The notes below the pieces were generated by a model that searched no databases, was not told the origin of the DNA, and saw nothing but the letters and a program-made list of their open reading frames with translations. DNA of 22,337 bases, from contig CAVAWT010000027.1 of the NCBI GenBank assembly GCA_963592435.1, positions 1 to 22,337 of the forward strand, written 5' to 3'. The stretch comes from Phoenicibacter sp963592435. GTDB lineage: Bacteria > Actinomycetota > Coriobacteriia > Coriobacteriales > Eggerthellaceae. The number at the start of each line of letters is the position of its first letter. Position 1 is the stretch's first letter. Positions 7,907 to 15,453 of the stretch are shown here, one piece after another. The translations under genes were made by a program, and so were the position numbers.

Positions 7907-9511
7907 TTAGTGAAACTTGCGCTTTATCGCGGCACCAACAAAGCCACGGAAAAGTGGGTGCGTTTTCCATGGTCTGCTCTTAAACTCAGGATGTCCCTGT
8001 GAAGCGACATACCAAGGATGATTTTTTAGCTCAACCATTTCAACAAGGCGATCATCTGGAGAAAGTCCACTTATGACAAGCCCTGCGTCAACTAGCTGAT
8101 CTCGGTAGGCATTGTTAACTTCATAGCGATGACGATGGCGCTCATAAATCAGATTCTCGCCATAGGCTTCTGCTGCCTTCGTGCCTCCAACAACCTTGCA
8201 AGGATAGGCTCCAAGGCGCATCGTCCCACCCTTTTCCTCGACATCTTCCTGTTCAGGCATGAGGTCGATGACAGGATTTTCGGGCTTTTCTTCAAACTCG
8301 ATTGACGTTGCGTCCTTGATTCCTGCAACGTTTCTTGCAAATTCAACGACTGCAGCTTGAAGACCGAGACAAATTCCCAAAAATGGAACTCTGTTTTCAC
8401 GGGCAAATTTCGCTGCTAGAATTTTTCCCTCAAAAGCACGCGAACCAAAGCCACCTGGAACAAGAATTCCGTCGTAGCTTTTTAGCGTGTCTTTAACATT
8501 TTCTGCATTCAACTCTTCGCCGTTTACCAAGTGCGAATTGACAGTTTTTCCATGAAAAACGCCAGCATGTGTCAGAGCTTCGATGACAGAGAGATAGGCA
8601 TCGTGAAGGTCAGTGTATTTTCCAACGATCGCAATGTTGACTTGACCATCGCAACTCTTCGTGTCTCGCAAAAACCTTTTCAAGTTCGATAGGTCTGCTT
8701 TTTTCTCCTCAAGCCCAAGTTTTCCCAAGACTTTAACGTCAAAGTTTTGGTTGTAAAGTGCAAGTGGCACGTCATAGATAGAGGGCGCATCGATGCAGTT
8801 TACAACGTGATCGACTGGAACGTCGCAGAAAAGAGCAATTTTTTCGCGCAGGTGATCGTTGACATCGTGATCACTCCTACAAACAATGAAATCGGGCTGA
8901 ACGCCCAAGCTTCTCAACTCTTTAACGGAATGTTGACATGGCTTTGTTTTAACTTCGTGCGCCGCTGCGATGTAGGGCACGAGCGCAACGTGAACAAAGA
9001 TGACATCTTTCGGATCGTGCTGCTTTTTGAACTGACGAACTGCCTCAATGAATGGCGTTGACTCGATGTCGCCAACAGTTCCGCCAATTTCTGAGATCAC
9101 GATGTCGGCGTTTGACTGCTCGGCGATGCGCGTCAGCCTTTCTTTAATCGCTTCTGTCACATGCGGAATGACCTGAACGGTTCCACCCAAAAAGTCGCCC
9201 CTGCGCTCGCGAGAAATGAGAGTTTGATAGATCGAGCCCTGCGTGAAGTTTGACTCACGCGTCAAATTCTCGTCGATGAAGCGCTCATAGTGGCCAAGAT
9301 CAAGGTCACCCTCGTGACCGTCTTCTGTCACAAAAACTTCACCATGCTGAAAAGGCGACATCGTCCCTGGATCAACGTTTAAGTAGGGGTCCATCTTCTG
9401 CATCGTTACTCGATAGCCCCTCGACTTCAGAAGGTGTCCCAAAGATGCCGCTGTTATGCCTTTTCCAAGGCTCGAGACAACTCCGCCTGTTACAAAAATG
9501 TGTTTCGTCAT
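7907..9511 (-). CDS. pyrG: CTP synthase
   Basis: A 534-residue glutamine-hydrolysing CTP synthase that converts UTP to CTP. The synthetase domain (about 1-270) starts KHIFVTGGVVSSLGKGITAASLG, with the P-loop lysine and the DPYLNVDPGTMSPFQHGEVFV and DLDLGHYERF motifs. The class I glutamine amidotransferase domain follows, with the nucleophile Cys in FLGICLGLQ and the His/Glu pair in SQGHPEFKSRP. Length is usual for the family. AAGGAA precedes the ATG by about 6 bases. A good promoter lies about 50 bases upstream. Confidence 0.98.
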   Translation of the reverse strand: MTKHIFVTGGVVSSLGKGITAASLGHLLKSRGYRVTMQKMDPYLNVDPGTMSPFQHGEVFVTEDGHEGDLDLGHYERFIDENLTRESNFTQGSIYQTLISRERRGDFLGGTVQVIPHVTEAIKERLTRIAEQSNADIVISEIGGTVGDIESTPFIEAVRQFKKQHDPKDVIFVHVALVPYIAAAHEVKTKPCQHSVKELRSLGVQPDFIVCRSDHDVNDHLREKIALFCDVPVDHVVNCIDAPSIYDVPLALYNQNFDVKVLGKLGLEEKKADLSNLKRFLRDTKSCDGQVNIAIVGKYTDLHDAYLSVIEALTHAGVFHGKTVNSHLVNGEELNAENVKDTLKSYDGILVPGGFGSRAFEGKILAAKFARENRVPFLGICLGLQAAVVEFARNVAGIKDATSIEFEEKPENPVIDLMPEQEDVEEKGGTMRLGAYPCKVVGGTKAAEAYGENLIYERHRHRYEVNNAYRDQLVDAGLVISGLSPDDRLVEMVELKNHPWYVASQGHPEFKSRPWKTHPLFRGFVGAAIKRKFH

Positions 9512-9559
9512 GAAAATTCCTTAAATTTCTTCATAAGTCAAAAAATAAACGTGCTTCAT

Positions 9560-9587
9560 ATTGTATCACGCGATTAACTTATGTCAT
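9560..9587 (-). promoter_or_regulatory. Promoter of pyrG
   Basis: On the minus strand: ATGACA (9582-9587), a 16-base spacer, and TACAAT (9560-9565), each one base from consensus. TG precedes the -10 box, as in extended -10 promoters. Predicted start near 9553, leader about 40 bases. No G-run typical of Bacillus pyrG attenuation is seen at the start site. Confidence 0.6.
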
Positions 9588-9599
9588 ACGAGGGAGGAG

Positions 9600-9730
9600 G
9601 TGACAACGAAAAAAGAGGGTCAGGCCCTATTGATTCGCAACACAAAAAGCCTAAGCGAGCACGAGGAATTCAACTCACTCGTAATTTAAGGGTTTAGGTG
9701 TTAGGTTTAACTCCCCAGGGTCTGACCCCA
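9600..9730. repeat. REP-like palindromes between pyrG and the CMD gene
   Basis: Within the 258-base gap are AGGGTCAGGCCCT (9616-9628, one wobble mismatch) and GGGTCTGACCCC (9718-9729), the same palindrome type as at 49-126. The second is followed by ATGG, as is the copy at 49-61. Between them lie a weak stem ACGAG/CTCGT (9661-9665 with 9678-9682) and a run of GGTTTAG-like repeats (9690-9709). A 29-codon GTG frame (9600-9689) after AGGGAGGAG is not accepted as a gene. Confidence 0.55.
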
Positions 9731-9769
9731 TGGATATTCAATAAATAGAAACCACTTAACGCGTTGCAA

Positions 9770-10093
9770 TTACTCTCCCCACACCTCTTTTGCCATGCGG
9801 AAAGTTGCCCATGCTTTTGGCCAGCCGCAATAGAAAGCAGCGTGAGTTACAACCTCTGCAATTTCTTCTTTAGTGATTCCGTTTTTCTTCGCAGATTCCA
9901 AATGGTAGCGAAAACTTTCGTCAATTAAACCTTGCGACATGAGCGACACAACCGTCACAAGCGATCTGTCTCGAAGTGATAGTTTATCTTCTCTGCTCCA
10001 AACTTCACCGAACAAAACATCATCGTTAAGTTCAGCAAATTTCGGTGCAAATTCGCCTAATGCGTCTCTGCCTGCTTTTTGTTTTACTGTCAT
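9770..10093 (-). CDS. Carboxymuconolactone decarboxylase family protein
   Basis: A 107-residue CMD/AhpD-fold protein (all-helical). The family's central block is clear: SLRDRSLVTVVSLMSQG, then H64 in FRYHLESAKKNGITKEEIAEVVTHAAFYCGWPKAWA with H84 and C89. Only one cysteine is present, not the AhpD CXXC pair, so it resembles gamma-carboxymuconolactone decarboxylase-type members rather than a peroxidase reductant. Such small proteins often sit beside cupins and aldo/keto reductases in stress clusters. The start at 10093 is chosen because AAAGGGG lies 8 bases before it; an in-frame ATG at 10111 has no ribosome site. It is the second gene after the flavodoxin-like gene and shares promoter P1. Substrate unknown. 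Confidence 0.85.
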   Translation of the reverse strand: MTVKQKAGRDALGEFAPKFAELNDDVLFGEVWSREDKLSLRDRSLVTVVSLMSQGLIDESFRYHLESAKKNGITKEEIAEVVTHAAFYCGWPKAWATFRMAKEVWGE

Positions 10094-10129
10094 AATTAAA
10101 ACCCCTTTCAAAGTAACTTAAATTTTCGA

Positions 10130-10666
10130 CTAAACTAGTTGCCCAACTCTGTAGGCTTCTTCGAACGCAGGTGTGCTTAAAATGTCGCCTTTCTTCCACG
10201 CGCCAACGCCATAAATGATTCCGGCCTCATTAGCACCTGGCAAGCAATCTTCCGTGAAGCCACGCAATGTTTCAATTGTGCGCTTCATGTTGCTGGTGTT
10301 GCCGTCTGCAGCCGTGATTATGAAATAGAAGTCCTTGTTCTTGATTTCTTGATAGCGCGCGCAACACCTGTCAATGAACGTTTTTAACTGGCCGTCAATT
10401 GAATAAAAATAGACAGGGCTTGCCAAAACAATCACATCTGCCTCAATCATTTTTTTCAGCACCTCAGCCATGTCATCTTTTTGCGAACACACATGCTTTG
10501 AATAACATGCTCCACAGCCAGTGCAATAGGCAATTTTCTTATCTTTGAGCAGAACCTTCTCAACTTCGTTCCCACTCTCCTTGGCACCCTTCGCAAACTG
10601 ATCGCAAAGCGTGTCGGAATTACCACCCTTTCTTGGGCTAGATGAAATAATCAAAACTTTCTTCAT
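10130..10666 (-). CDS. Flavodoxin-family NADPH-dependent FMN reductase (WrbA/iron-sulfur flavoprotein-like)
   Basis: A 178-residue flavodoxin-fold protein. The FMN phosphate loop SSSPRKGGNSDTL lies at 8-20, the cysteine group C48-TG-C51-GA-C54 plus C60 (YCTGCGACYSKHVC) is typical of the COG0655 NADPH-FMN reductase/iron-sulfur flavoprotein group, and ASPVYFYSIDGQLKTFIDR forms the flavin-ring loop. Likely a quinone, nitro-compound or disulfide reductase in the cytosol. The start at 10666 has AAAGGTGA about 6 bases upstream; an upstream in-frame ATG at 10723 lies inside the duplicated promoter and is unlikely to be used. It is transcribed from P1 with the CMD gene. Confidence 0.87.
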   Translation of the reverse strand: MKKVLIISSSPRKGGNSDTLCDQFAKGAKESGNEVEKVLLKDKKIAYCTGCGACYSKHVCSQKDDMAEVLKKMIEADVIVLASPVYFYSIDGQLKTFIDRCCARYQEIKNKDFYFIITAADGNTSNMKRTIETLRGFTEDCLPGANEAGIIYGVGAWKKGDILSTPAFEEAYRVGQLV

Positions 10667-10728
10667 AAAGTTCACCTTTCTTATAATGTGCAAAATTCTT
10701 ACATAAATTTCTAAATAAAACATTCAAT

Positions 10729-10757
10729 AATTTACACCATGTAACTTACTTTGTCAG
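10729..10757 (-). promoter_or_regulatory. Promoter P1 with palindromic operator, duplicated copy
   Basis: On the minus strand: CTGACA (10752-10757), a 17-base spacer, TAAATT (10729-10734). The palindrome TTACA-N3-TGTAA (10732-10744) covers the -10 box. It lies in a 40-base block (10717-10756) identical except for one base to 12241-12280. The stop codon of the preceding aldo/keto reductase gene is inside it. Confidence 0.7.
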
Positions 10758-11765
10758 CTTAACCTTCGTCGTCCCTGCAAGCGGTTTTTCACCAGGACGT
10801 GATTTTGGACCGACTAGTTCATGGGCAACGTAAGGTTCTTCCAAAAAGTCAATTTCATCGTCTGTCAACTTGAGTTCAAGGCAAGCGACTGCATCGTCAA
10901 CACGCTCTGATTTCGAACAGCCGACGATTGGGGAAGCGCAACCTTTCGCGATGAGCCACGCGAGTGCCACACTAGCCATTGAGGTTTGACGCTCGTCTGC
11001 AACCTTCTTAACACGCTCAACAATCGGCATATCTTGGGTTTTCGCGAGGTCATACTTATTCGCCGTCGTTTGGTCCGTTTTGCCTCTAAGGGTTTCACTC
11101 TCCCACTCAACACGTGTCAGATGACCACCTGCAAGAGGGCTATATGGTGTGAGCGCCACATCAAACTGTTTGCACACAGGAATGAGTTCGCGCTCATCTT
11201 CGCGGTATAGCAGGTTGTAGTGGTTCTGCATGCTTGTGAATTTAGTGAAGCCTTCACGCTCCGCAATTACCTGCATGTTATGGAATTGATATGCATACAT
11301 CGCACTTGCTCCAAGTGCGCGAACTTTGCCAGCTTTCACCAACTCATGCAAAGCTTCCAAAGTTTCTTCCATCGGCACGTCGTAGTCAAAACGGTGGATG
11401 ATGTAGAGGTCAAGGTAGTCGGTGCCAAGGCGTTGTAATGTGCCTTCAATTTCTCGCTCAATTGCTTTCGCTGAAAGCCCGCCTTCATTGAAATGCACTT
11501 TGCTTGCAAGCACCACATCTTCGCGTTTCACACCTAAATTCTTTAGCGACTTTCCAATGAACTCTTCACTTGATCCAAACGAATAAACGTTGGCGGTGTC
11601 GATGAAGTTAATCCCTAAATCAAGAGCATGTTTAATCACTTCTTGAGTTGAAGGCTGGTCGATTGTCCACTGATGAAAGTCGGGTGATGGCTCCCCAAAC
11701 GTCATGCCTCCAAGGCAAACTTTTGAAACTTGCACTCCGCTCCAACCAAGTTTTGCATATTCCAT
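10746..11765 (-). CDS. Aldo/keto reductase (YajO/Tas-like)
   Basis: A 339-residue NADPH-dependent aldo/keto reductase with a TIM barrel. The catalytic tetrad is D56, Y61 (FIDTANVYSFGSSEE), K89 (LASKVHF) and H124 (YIIHRFD). The C-terminal NADP-binding segment SPIVGCSKSERVDDAV is present. It should reduce aldehydes or ketones. The start at 11765 has AAAGGA 8 bases upstream and lies 16 bases after the cupin stop, so the two form an operon from promoter P2. Its last codons and stop lie inside the copied promoter P1 block, showing that P1 was placed on the end of this gene. Substrate not determinable. Confidence 0.93.
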   Translation of the reverse strand: MEYAKLGWSGVQVSKVCLGGMTFGEPSPDFHQWTIDQPSTQEVIKHALDLGINFIDTANVYSFGSSEEFIGKSLKNLGVKREDVVLASKVHFNEGGLSAKAIEREIEGTLQRLGTDYLDLYIIHRFDYDVPMEETLEALHELVKAGKVRALGASAMYAYQFHNMQVIAEREGFTKFTSMQNHYNLLYREDERELIPVCKQFDVALTPYSPLAGGHLTRVEWESETLRGKTDQTTANKYDLAKTQDMPIVERVKKVADERQTSMASVALAWLIAKGCASPIVGCSKSERVDDAVACLELKLTDDEIDFLEEPYVAHELVGPKSRPGEKPLAGTTKVKLTK

Positions 11766-11781
11766 TGTTGTCGTCCTTTCT

Positions 11782-12213
11782 CTATAGCCTCTCATACTCT
11801 TCGTCGCTCACTGGCTCACACCACTCGTTGCTTGTGTTTTCGCCGGGAACTTCAACGGCGATGTGGCTAAACCAGCTGTCCTTTTTGGCACCATGCCAGT
11901 GTTTAACATTGGCAGGGATTAAAATGACACTTCCTTCATGCAAGCTGACTGCGTCCTTACCTTCTTCTTGATACCAACCTTCGCCTGTTGTGCAAATTAA
12001 AAGTTGGCCACCGCCTTTTTCTGCATGGTGAATGTGCCAATTGTTCCTGCAACCTGGTTCAAACGTTACGTTTGCAAGAAAAAGCTCACTTTTGGCATCG
12101 GTTAAAGGGTTCAGAAAAGATTGCCCTGTAAAGTACTGAGCGTAAGCATCGTTTGCAACACCTGTTCCAAACATATTGCCTTTTTCAAACGCTTCTTTGT
12201 TCTCGTATTTCAT
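11782..12213 (-). CDS. Cupin-domain protein
   Basis: A 143-residue single-domain beta-barrel cupin. Metal-site motif 1 is H60-I-H62 with Q70, and motif 2 ends IPANVKHWHG with H105/H107, so a metal is probably bound. Small cupins of this group frequently accompany CMD proteins and aldo/keto reductases, and are annotated as stress-linked or quercetinase-like, without a firm reaction. AGGAG lies 8 bases before the ATG. It is the first gene of the P2 operon with the downstream aldo/keto reductase. Confidence 0.9.
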   Translation of the reverse strand: MKYENKEAFEKGNMFGTGVANDAYAQYFTGQSFLNPLTDAKSELFLANVTFEPGCRNNWHIHHAEKGGGQLLICTTGEGWYQEEGKDAVSLHEGSVILIPANVKHWHGAKKDSWFSHIAVEVPGENTSNEWCEPVSDEEYERL

Positions 12214-12252
12214 AATTCGGCTCCTCTAAATCTTGTTAGTAAAACATTCAAT

Positions 12253-12281
12253 AATTTACACCATGTAACTTAGTTTGTCAA
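12253..12281 (-). promoter_or_regulatory. Promoter P2 for cupin and aldo/keto reductase, with operator
   Basis: On the minus strand: TTGACA (12276-12281), a 17-base spacer, TAAATT (12253-12258). The perfect palindrome TTACA-TGG-TGTAA (12256-12268) overlaps the -10 box. Predicted start near 12246, about 33 bases before the cupin ATG. Confidence 0.8.
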
Positions 12282-12297
12282 CACATTGTAAATTAAC

Positions 12298-12326
12298 TTG
12301 ACAAAATAAATAACATGATGTAAATT
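12298..12326 (+). promoter_or_regulatory. Promoter P3 for the second aldo/keto reductase, with operator
   Basis: TTGACA (12298-12303), a 17-base spacer, TAAATT (12321-12326), mirroring P2 back-to-back. The operator reads TAACA-TGA-TGTAA (12311-12323), one base from a perfect palindrome, and is followed by ATTATTG as in P1 and P2. A weaker half-site (CACATTGTAA, about 12282-12291) lies between the two -35 boxes. Confidence 0.8.
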
Positions 12327-12381
12327 ATTGTTGTTGACCTAAATTACAAGTTGTTTCTTAAATTAAATGAAAGGGGTAAAG

Positions 12382-13281
12382 ATGTCAGAAGAAATGATGT
12401 ATGTGACTTTAAGCAACGGCGTTAAAATTCCACAACTTGGGTACGGCGTTTACCAAGTGACGCAGGAGGAATGTGAGCGTTGTGTTGCAGACGCGCTGGA
12501 AGTGGGTTACCGCCACATTGACACTGCACAGAGTTATTACAACGAGGAGCAGGTCGGCAACGCTGTTAAGAAGTCGAGCGTTGATCGCGAAGACATTTTC
12601 CTCACCACCAAAGTTTGGCTTGAGCACTTCGGCGAAGGTGCAACTGAAAAGTCTGTTGAGGATTCGCTTTGCAAACTTCAAACTGAATACGTCGACCTTG
12701 TTTTGCTTCACCAGCCTTTTGCAGACACTTTCGGCGCATGGCGCGATTTAGTGAAACTATATGAAGCTGGCAAAATTCGTGCAATTGGCATTTCAAACTT
12801 CTACATTGACAGATTTGTGGAATTCTGCGAGTTCAACGATGTTATTCCAATGGTGAACCAAATGGAAACTCACCCACTTTGCCAACAAAATGAGCTGATG
12901 GAATTTGAAAAGGAATATGGTGTGGTGCATGAATCGTGGGCTCCTTTTGGAGAAGGCAGAGGCGGACTCTTTGAAAACGATACTCTGAAACGAATTGCAG
13001 ATGCACACAACAAAACAACAGCACAAATTATGCTTCGCTGGAATTTGCAACGTGATGTCATCGTCATTCCAAAGAGTGTTCACAAAGAAAGAATGCAAGA
13101 GAACTTGGACGTTTTTAATTTTGAGTTGACTGGTCAAGAAATGGCAGAAATTAAAACACTCGACACGAAAACGTCGTCTTTTTTCGATCATTCCGACCCA
13201 AAAATGGTGAAGTGGTTCTCAGACATTGTTGAAGAGCGCAAAAATTCGCAAAGTGCGAGTAACGACAAGAAAAATTGGTAA
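12382..13281 (+). CDS. Aldo/keto reductase (2,5-diketogluconate reductase/AKR5-like)
   Basis: A 299-residue aldo/keto reductase. Tetrad D47 (YRHIDTAQ), Y52 (SYYNEE), K77 (LTTKVW) and H110 (LVLLHQPF) are all present, with the NADP-binding IPKSVHKERMQENL near the C-terminus. Likely reduces reactive aldehydes such as methylglyoxal or diketo sugars in the cytosol. The start at 12382 has AAAGGGG 5 bases upstream; the in-frame ATG at 12367 begins the same ATGAAAGGGG string seen before the CMD gene and has no ribosome site. Transcribed from P3 and followed after 23 bases by the flavodoxin gene. Confidence 0.93.
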   Translation: MSEEMMYVTLSNGVKIPQLGYGVYQVTQEECERCVADALEVGYRHIDTAQSYYNEEQVGNAVKKSSVDREDIFLTTKVWLEHFGEGATEKSVEDSLCKLQTEYVDLVLLHQPFADTFGAWRDLVKLYEAGKIRAIGISNFYIDRFVEFCEFNDVIPMVNQMETHPLCQQNELMEFEKEYGVVHESWAPFGEGRGGLFENDTLKRIADAHNKTTAQIMLRWNLQRDVIVIPKSVHKERMQENLDVFNFELTGQEMAEIKTLDTKTSSFFDHSDPKMVKWFSDIVEERKNSQSASNDKKNW

Positions 13282-13304
13282 CCAGAGTAAAGGAGTTTAG
13301 GAAA

Positions 13305-13985
13305 ATGAATGAGAAGATTTTTTCAAGAAGAGATTTTATGAAGATTGGTGCTTTTGGCGCTGTGGCGCTTGGGACTTCTGCTTTCTTGGCAGGATGTTCA
13401 AGCAACCAATCGCAGGAAAATCAAGAGTCATCAAATGAGACAAAGCAGGAGGAAAAGGTGACAGACACAACAACCAACAATGCAACATCAACATCAAGCA
13501 CTGGCAAGGTTCTGGTTGCCTATTATTCAGCGCAAGGTCACACCAAAACGGTTGCAGAAGCAATTGCAGCAGAAACAGGCGCTGAATTGTTTGAAATTAC
13601 ACCATCAGAAGTTTATTCAGATGATGACTTAAACTACTCGAATTCTGAGAGCAGAGTCTCACGCGAGCACGACGATGAATCTTTAAGGAACGTCCCCTTA
13701 AAGGAAACAACTCCTGCATACTGGGCAAACTACGACACAGTTTTGATCGGCTACCCTATTTGGTGGGGCATCGCTGGATGGGCGACAGACACCTTCGTTA
13801 AAGGAAACGATTTCACAGGCAAAAAAGTGATCCCATTCTGCACATCTGCCTCTTCGGGACTTGGGCAAAGCGGAACGCTGTTGGCAGGTGAGGCAAACGG
13901 TGGCGACTGGCAGGAGGGCATGAGATTCTCATCGAGCGCTTCAACATCGGACGTTCAAAACTGGGTAAAAACTTTGAGCCTTTAA
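13305..13985 (+). CDS. Tat-exported lipoprotein flavodoxin
   Basis: A 226-residue exported flavodoxin (Flavodoxin_4 type). The signal carries the twin-arginine motif S7-R-R-D-F-M-K, a hydrophobic stretch and a lipobox LAG-C31, followed by a low-complexity Ser/Thr/Asn/Glu linker to about residue 65. The flavodoxin domain begins KVLVAYYSAQGHTKTVAEAIA (phosphate loop) with YPIWWGIAGWATDTF as flavin-stacking loop. It probably binds FMN in the cytoplasm, is exported folded by Tat and tethered to the outer membrane leaflet, taking part in extracytoplasmic electron transfer or quinone/aldehyde reduction. AGGAG and AGGAAA precede the ATG. Part of the P3 operon. A REP-like sequence (13685-13699) lies in its coding region. 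Confidence 0.9.
   Translation: MNEKIFSRRDFMKIGAFGAVALGTSAFLAGCSSNQSQENQESSNETKQEEKVTDTTTNNATSTSSTGKVLVAYYSAQGHTKTVAEAIAAETGAELFEITPSEVYSDDDLNYSNSESRVSREHDDESLRNVPLKETTPAYWANYDTVLIGYPIWWGIAGWATDTFVKGNDFTGKKVIPFCTSASSGLGQSGTLLAGEANGGDWQEGMRFSSSASTSDVQNWVKTLSL
13685..13699 (+). repeat. REP-like AAGGAACGTCCCCTT inside the flavodoxin gene
   Basis: This 15-base sequence differs by one base from AAGGACCGTCCCCTT at 20377-20391. It is translated in frame as part of RNVPL, between two conserved flavodoxin segments. The resemblance could be chance, since 15 bases of coding sequence are short. Confidence 0.4.
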
Positions 13986-13998
13986 AGCAAAACAACGC

Positions 13999-14028
13999 CT
14001 GACACCAAAATTAATGGTGTCAGACACC
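13999..14028 (+). repeat. REP-like hairpin between flavodoxin and MATE genes
   Basis: CTGACACCA (13999-14007), a 7-base AAATTAA loop, TGGTGTCAG (14015-14023): a perfect 9-bp stem. The right arm continues as the 13-base palindrome GGTGTC-A-GACACC (14016-14028). There is no T-run after it, so it is not a standard terminator, although it lies just after the flavodoxin stop and could protect the transcript end. Confidence 0.75.
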
Positions 14029-14029
14029 C

Positions 14030-14047
14030 ACTAATAAATTTAATAGT
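14030..14047 (+). promoter_or_regulatory. Candidate HxlR operator upstream of the MATE gene
   Basis: ACTA-N10-TAGT inverted repeat. The 21 bases 14028-14048 match 15849-15869, the palindrome at hxlR, at 17 positions. It lies about 27 bases upstream of the MATE -10 box, a place usual for activators such as HypR of the HxlR family. Confidence 0.5.
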
Positions 14048-14073
14048 TACTTCCAAATTTCCCACTGTGTGCA

Positions 14074-14079
14074 TATAAT
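14074..14079 (+). promoter_or_regulatory. -10 box of the MATE gene, close to the start codon
   Basis: TATAAT lies only 9 bases before the ATG at 14089; the -35 region (TTCCAA, 14051-14056) is poor. Transcription should begin at 14086-14089, leaving almost no leader. Confidence 0.55.
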
Positions 14080-14088
14080 TGAGAAATT

Positions 14089-15447
14089 ATGGCACAAGAG
14101 GAGAAAAAGACGGATGCACTTTTAGGAGAAACGCCAGTTGTAAAGGCGTTTCTTCGTTTAGCGCCTCCCGCAATTGCGACGCAGTTAATCAACATTCTCT
14201 ACAACTTAGTCGACCGCCTCTTCATCGGACACATTCCAAATTATGGTGATGTTGCACTCGCAGGAGTTGGCGTCACAGCACCCGTTATTCTGTCAATTTC
14301 TGCATTTGCTGCGCTTGTGAGCATGGGAGGTGCACCAAAAGCATCAATTTTCATGGGCGAAGGCAACAACGGCGAGTCAGAAAAAGTGATGGGCACATGC
14401 ACTTGGATGTTAATTGCAATTTCAATCGTTCTAACGGCATTGATGCTCTCATTCGGAAGACCAATTTTGCTGCTGTTCGGCGCAAGTGATGTGACAATTG
14501 AATACGCGGTTGACTACATGAATATTTACTGCCTCGGCACATTGTTCACGCAACTAACACTTGGTCTAAACGCATTCATAACGGCTCAAGGTAAAGCATT
14601 GGTTAGCATGATAAACGTTGCAATTGGCGCTGCTCTAAACATCATCTTGGATGCAGTGTTCATCCTCGGATTTTCATGGGGTGTTAAAGGTGCAGCGCTT
14701 GCTACAATCATCTCACAGGCAGTGTCAGCCTGCTTCGTCATCCGCTACGTCATCTCACCTAATGCAAAACTGAACCTTAGATTGAAATACATACGCTTTA
14801 ACTGGCAGCTTCTTTGGCCTTGCATTCTCCTTGGAGCGTCCCCTGCGCTCATGCAGTTGACAGAAAACATGGTTGCCATAAGTTTCAACACTGCTCTTCA
14901 AATGCACGGCGGCGACACAGCAGTTGCTTCAATGAGCATCCTAAACAGCGTCATGCAGTTCGTTATGTTGCTTCTGCCAGGTCTCGTTCAGGGAGCGCAA
15001 CCTCTCTTAAGTTATAACCTCGGAGCAAAAAACATCCCGCGCGTTAAAAAGACGTTTAGGCTCTTACTCATTTCATGTTGCACGTTTTCTACGTTAATCT
15101 GGATTCTATGCATGGTGAACCCACGCTTCGTTGCTTCAATTTTCACTAATGATGCAAACTTAATTTCATACACTGAGAGCTCAATGAGGGTATACCTCGC
15201 AGCCCTACAAATCTATGGCATTCAAGTGGCTTGTCAATATAGCTTCGTGGCACTAGACCAGCCCAAAAAAGCTATATTTATGACGATCTGGCGAAAAGTC
15301 ATCATCCTCATTCCGCTCATTTTCGCGCTTCCACAAATTGTGCCAGACTCAACGATGGGCGTTTACCTCGCAGAACCAATAGCCGACACAATCGCAGTCT
15401 GCACAACGGGACCTCTGTTCTTCTACTATTTAAGGAAACTAAAATAG
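14089..15447 (+). CDS. MATE-family multidrug efflux transporter
   Basis: A 452-residue polytopic membrane protein with about 12 hydrophobic segments in two similar halves, the usual MATE length. The first half starts PVVKAFLRLAPPAIATQLINILYNLVDRLFIGHI, the second around residue 240 with LGASPALMQLTENMVAISFNTAL and GLVQGAQPLLSYNLGAKN, a typical MATE helix-7 motif. It should export cationic drugs or toxic metabolites in exchange for Na+ or H+. The gene has almost no leader and only a weak GAGA before the ATG. It converges on hxlR, whose candidate operator lies upstream of it, so it is a likely target of that regulator. Confidence 0.93.
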   Translation: MAQEEKKTDALLGETPVVKAFLRLAPPAIATQLINILYNLVDRLFIGHIPNYGDVALAGVGVTAPVILSISAFAALVSMGGAPKASIFMGEGNNGESEKVMGTCTWMLIAISIVLTALMLSFGRPILLLFGASDVTIEYAVDYMNIYCLGTLFTQLTLGLNAFITAQGKALVSMINVAIGAALNIILDAVFILGFSWGVKGAALATIISQAVSACFVIRYVISPNAKLNLRLKYIRFNWQLLWPCILLGASPALMQLTENMVAISFNTALQMHGGDTAVASMSILNSVMQFVMLLLPGLVQGAQPLLSYNLGAKNIPRVKKTFRLLLISCCTFSTLIWILCMVNPRFVASIFTNDANLISYTESSMRVYLAALQIYGIQVACQYSFVALDQPKKAIFMTIWRKVIILIPLIFALPQIVPDSTMGVYLAEPIADTIAVCTTGPLFFYYLRKLK

Positions 15448-15453
15448 GCATTT

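Noticed and set aside
9600..9689. 29-codon GTG frame after a strong ribosome-site-like string
   Set aside because: Too short, spans a REP-like palindrome, and spacing from the purine run to the GTG is poor; kept only as a low-interest observation.
12793..13191. 132-residue frame antisense to the second aldo/keto reductase
   Set aside because: Complete overlap with a gene having an intact catalytic tetrad; no independent evidence.
13999..14028. Rho-independent terminator after the flavodoxin gene
   Set aside because: The stem is good but no T-run follows on either strand; the core matches the REP-like family instead.
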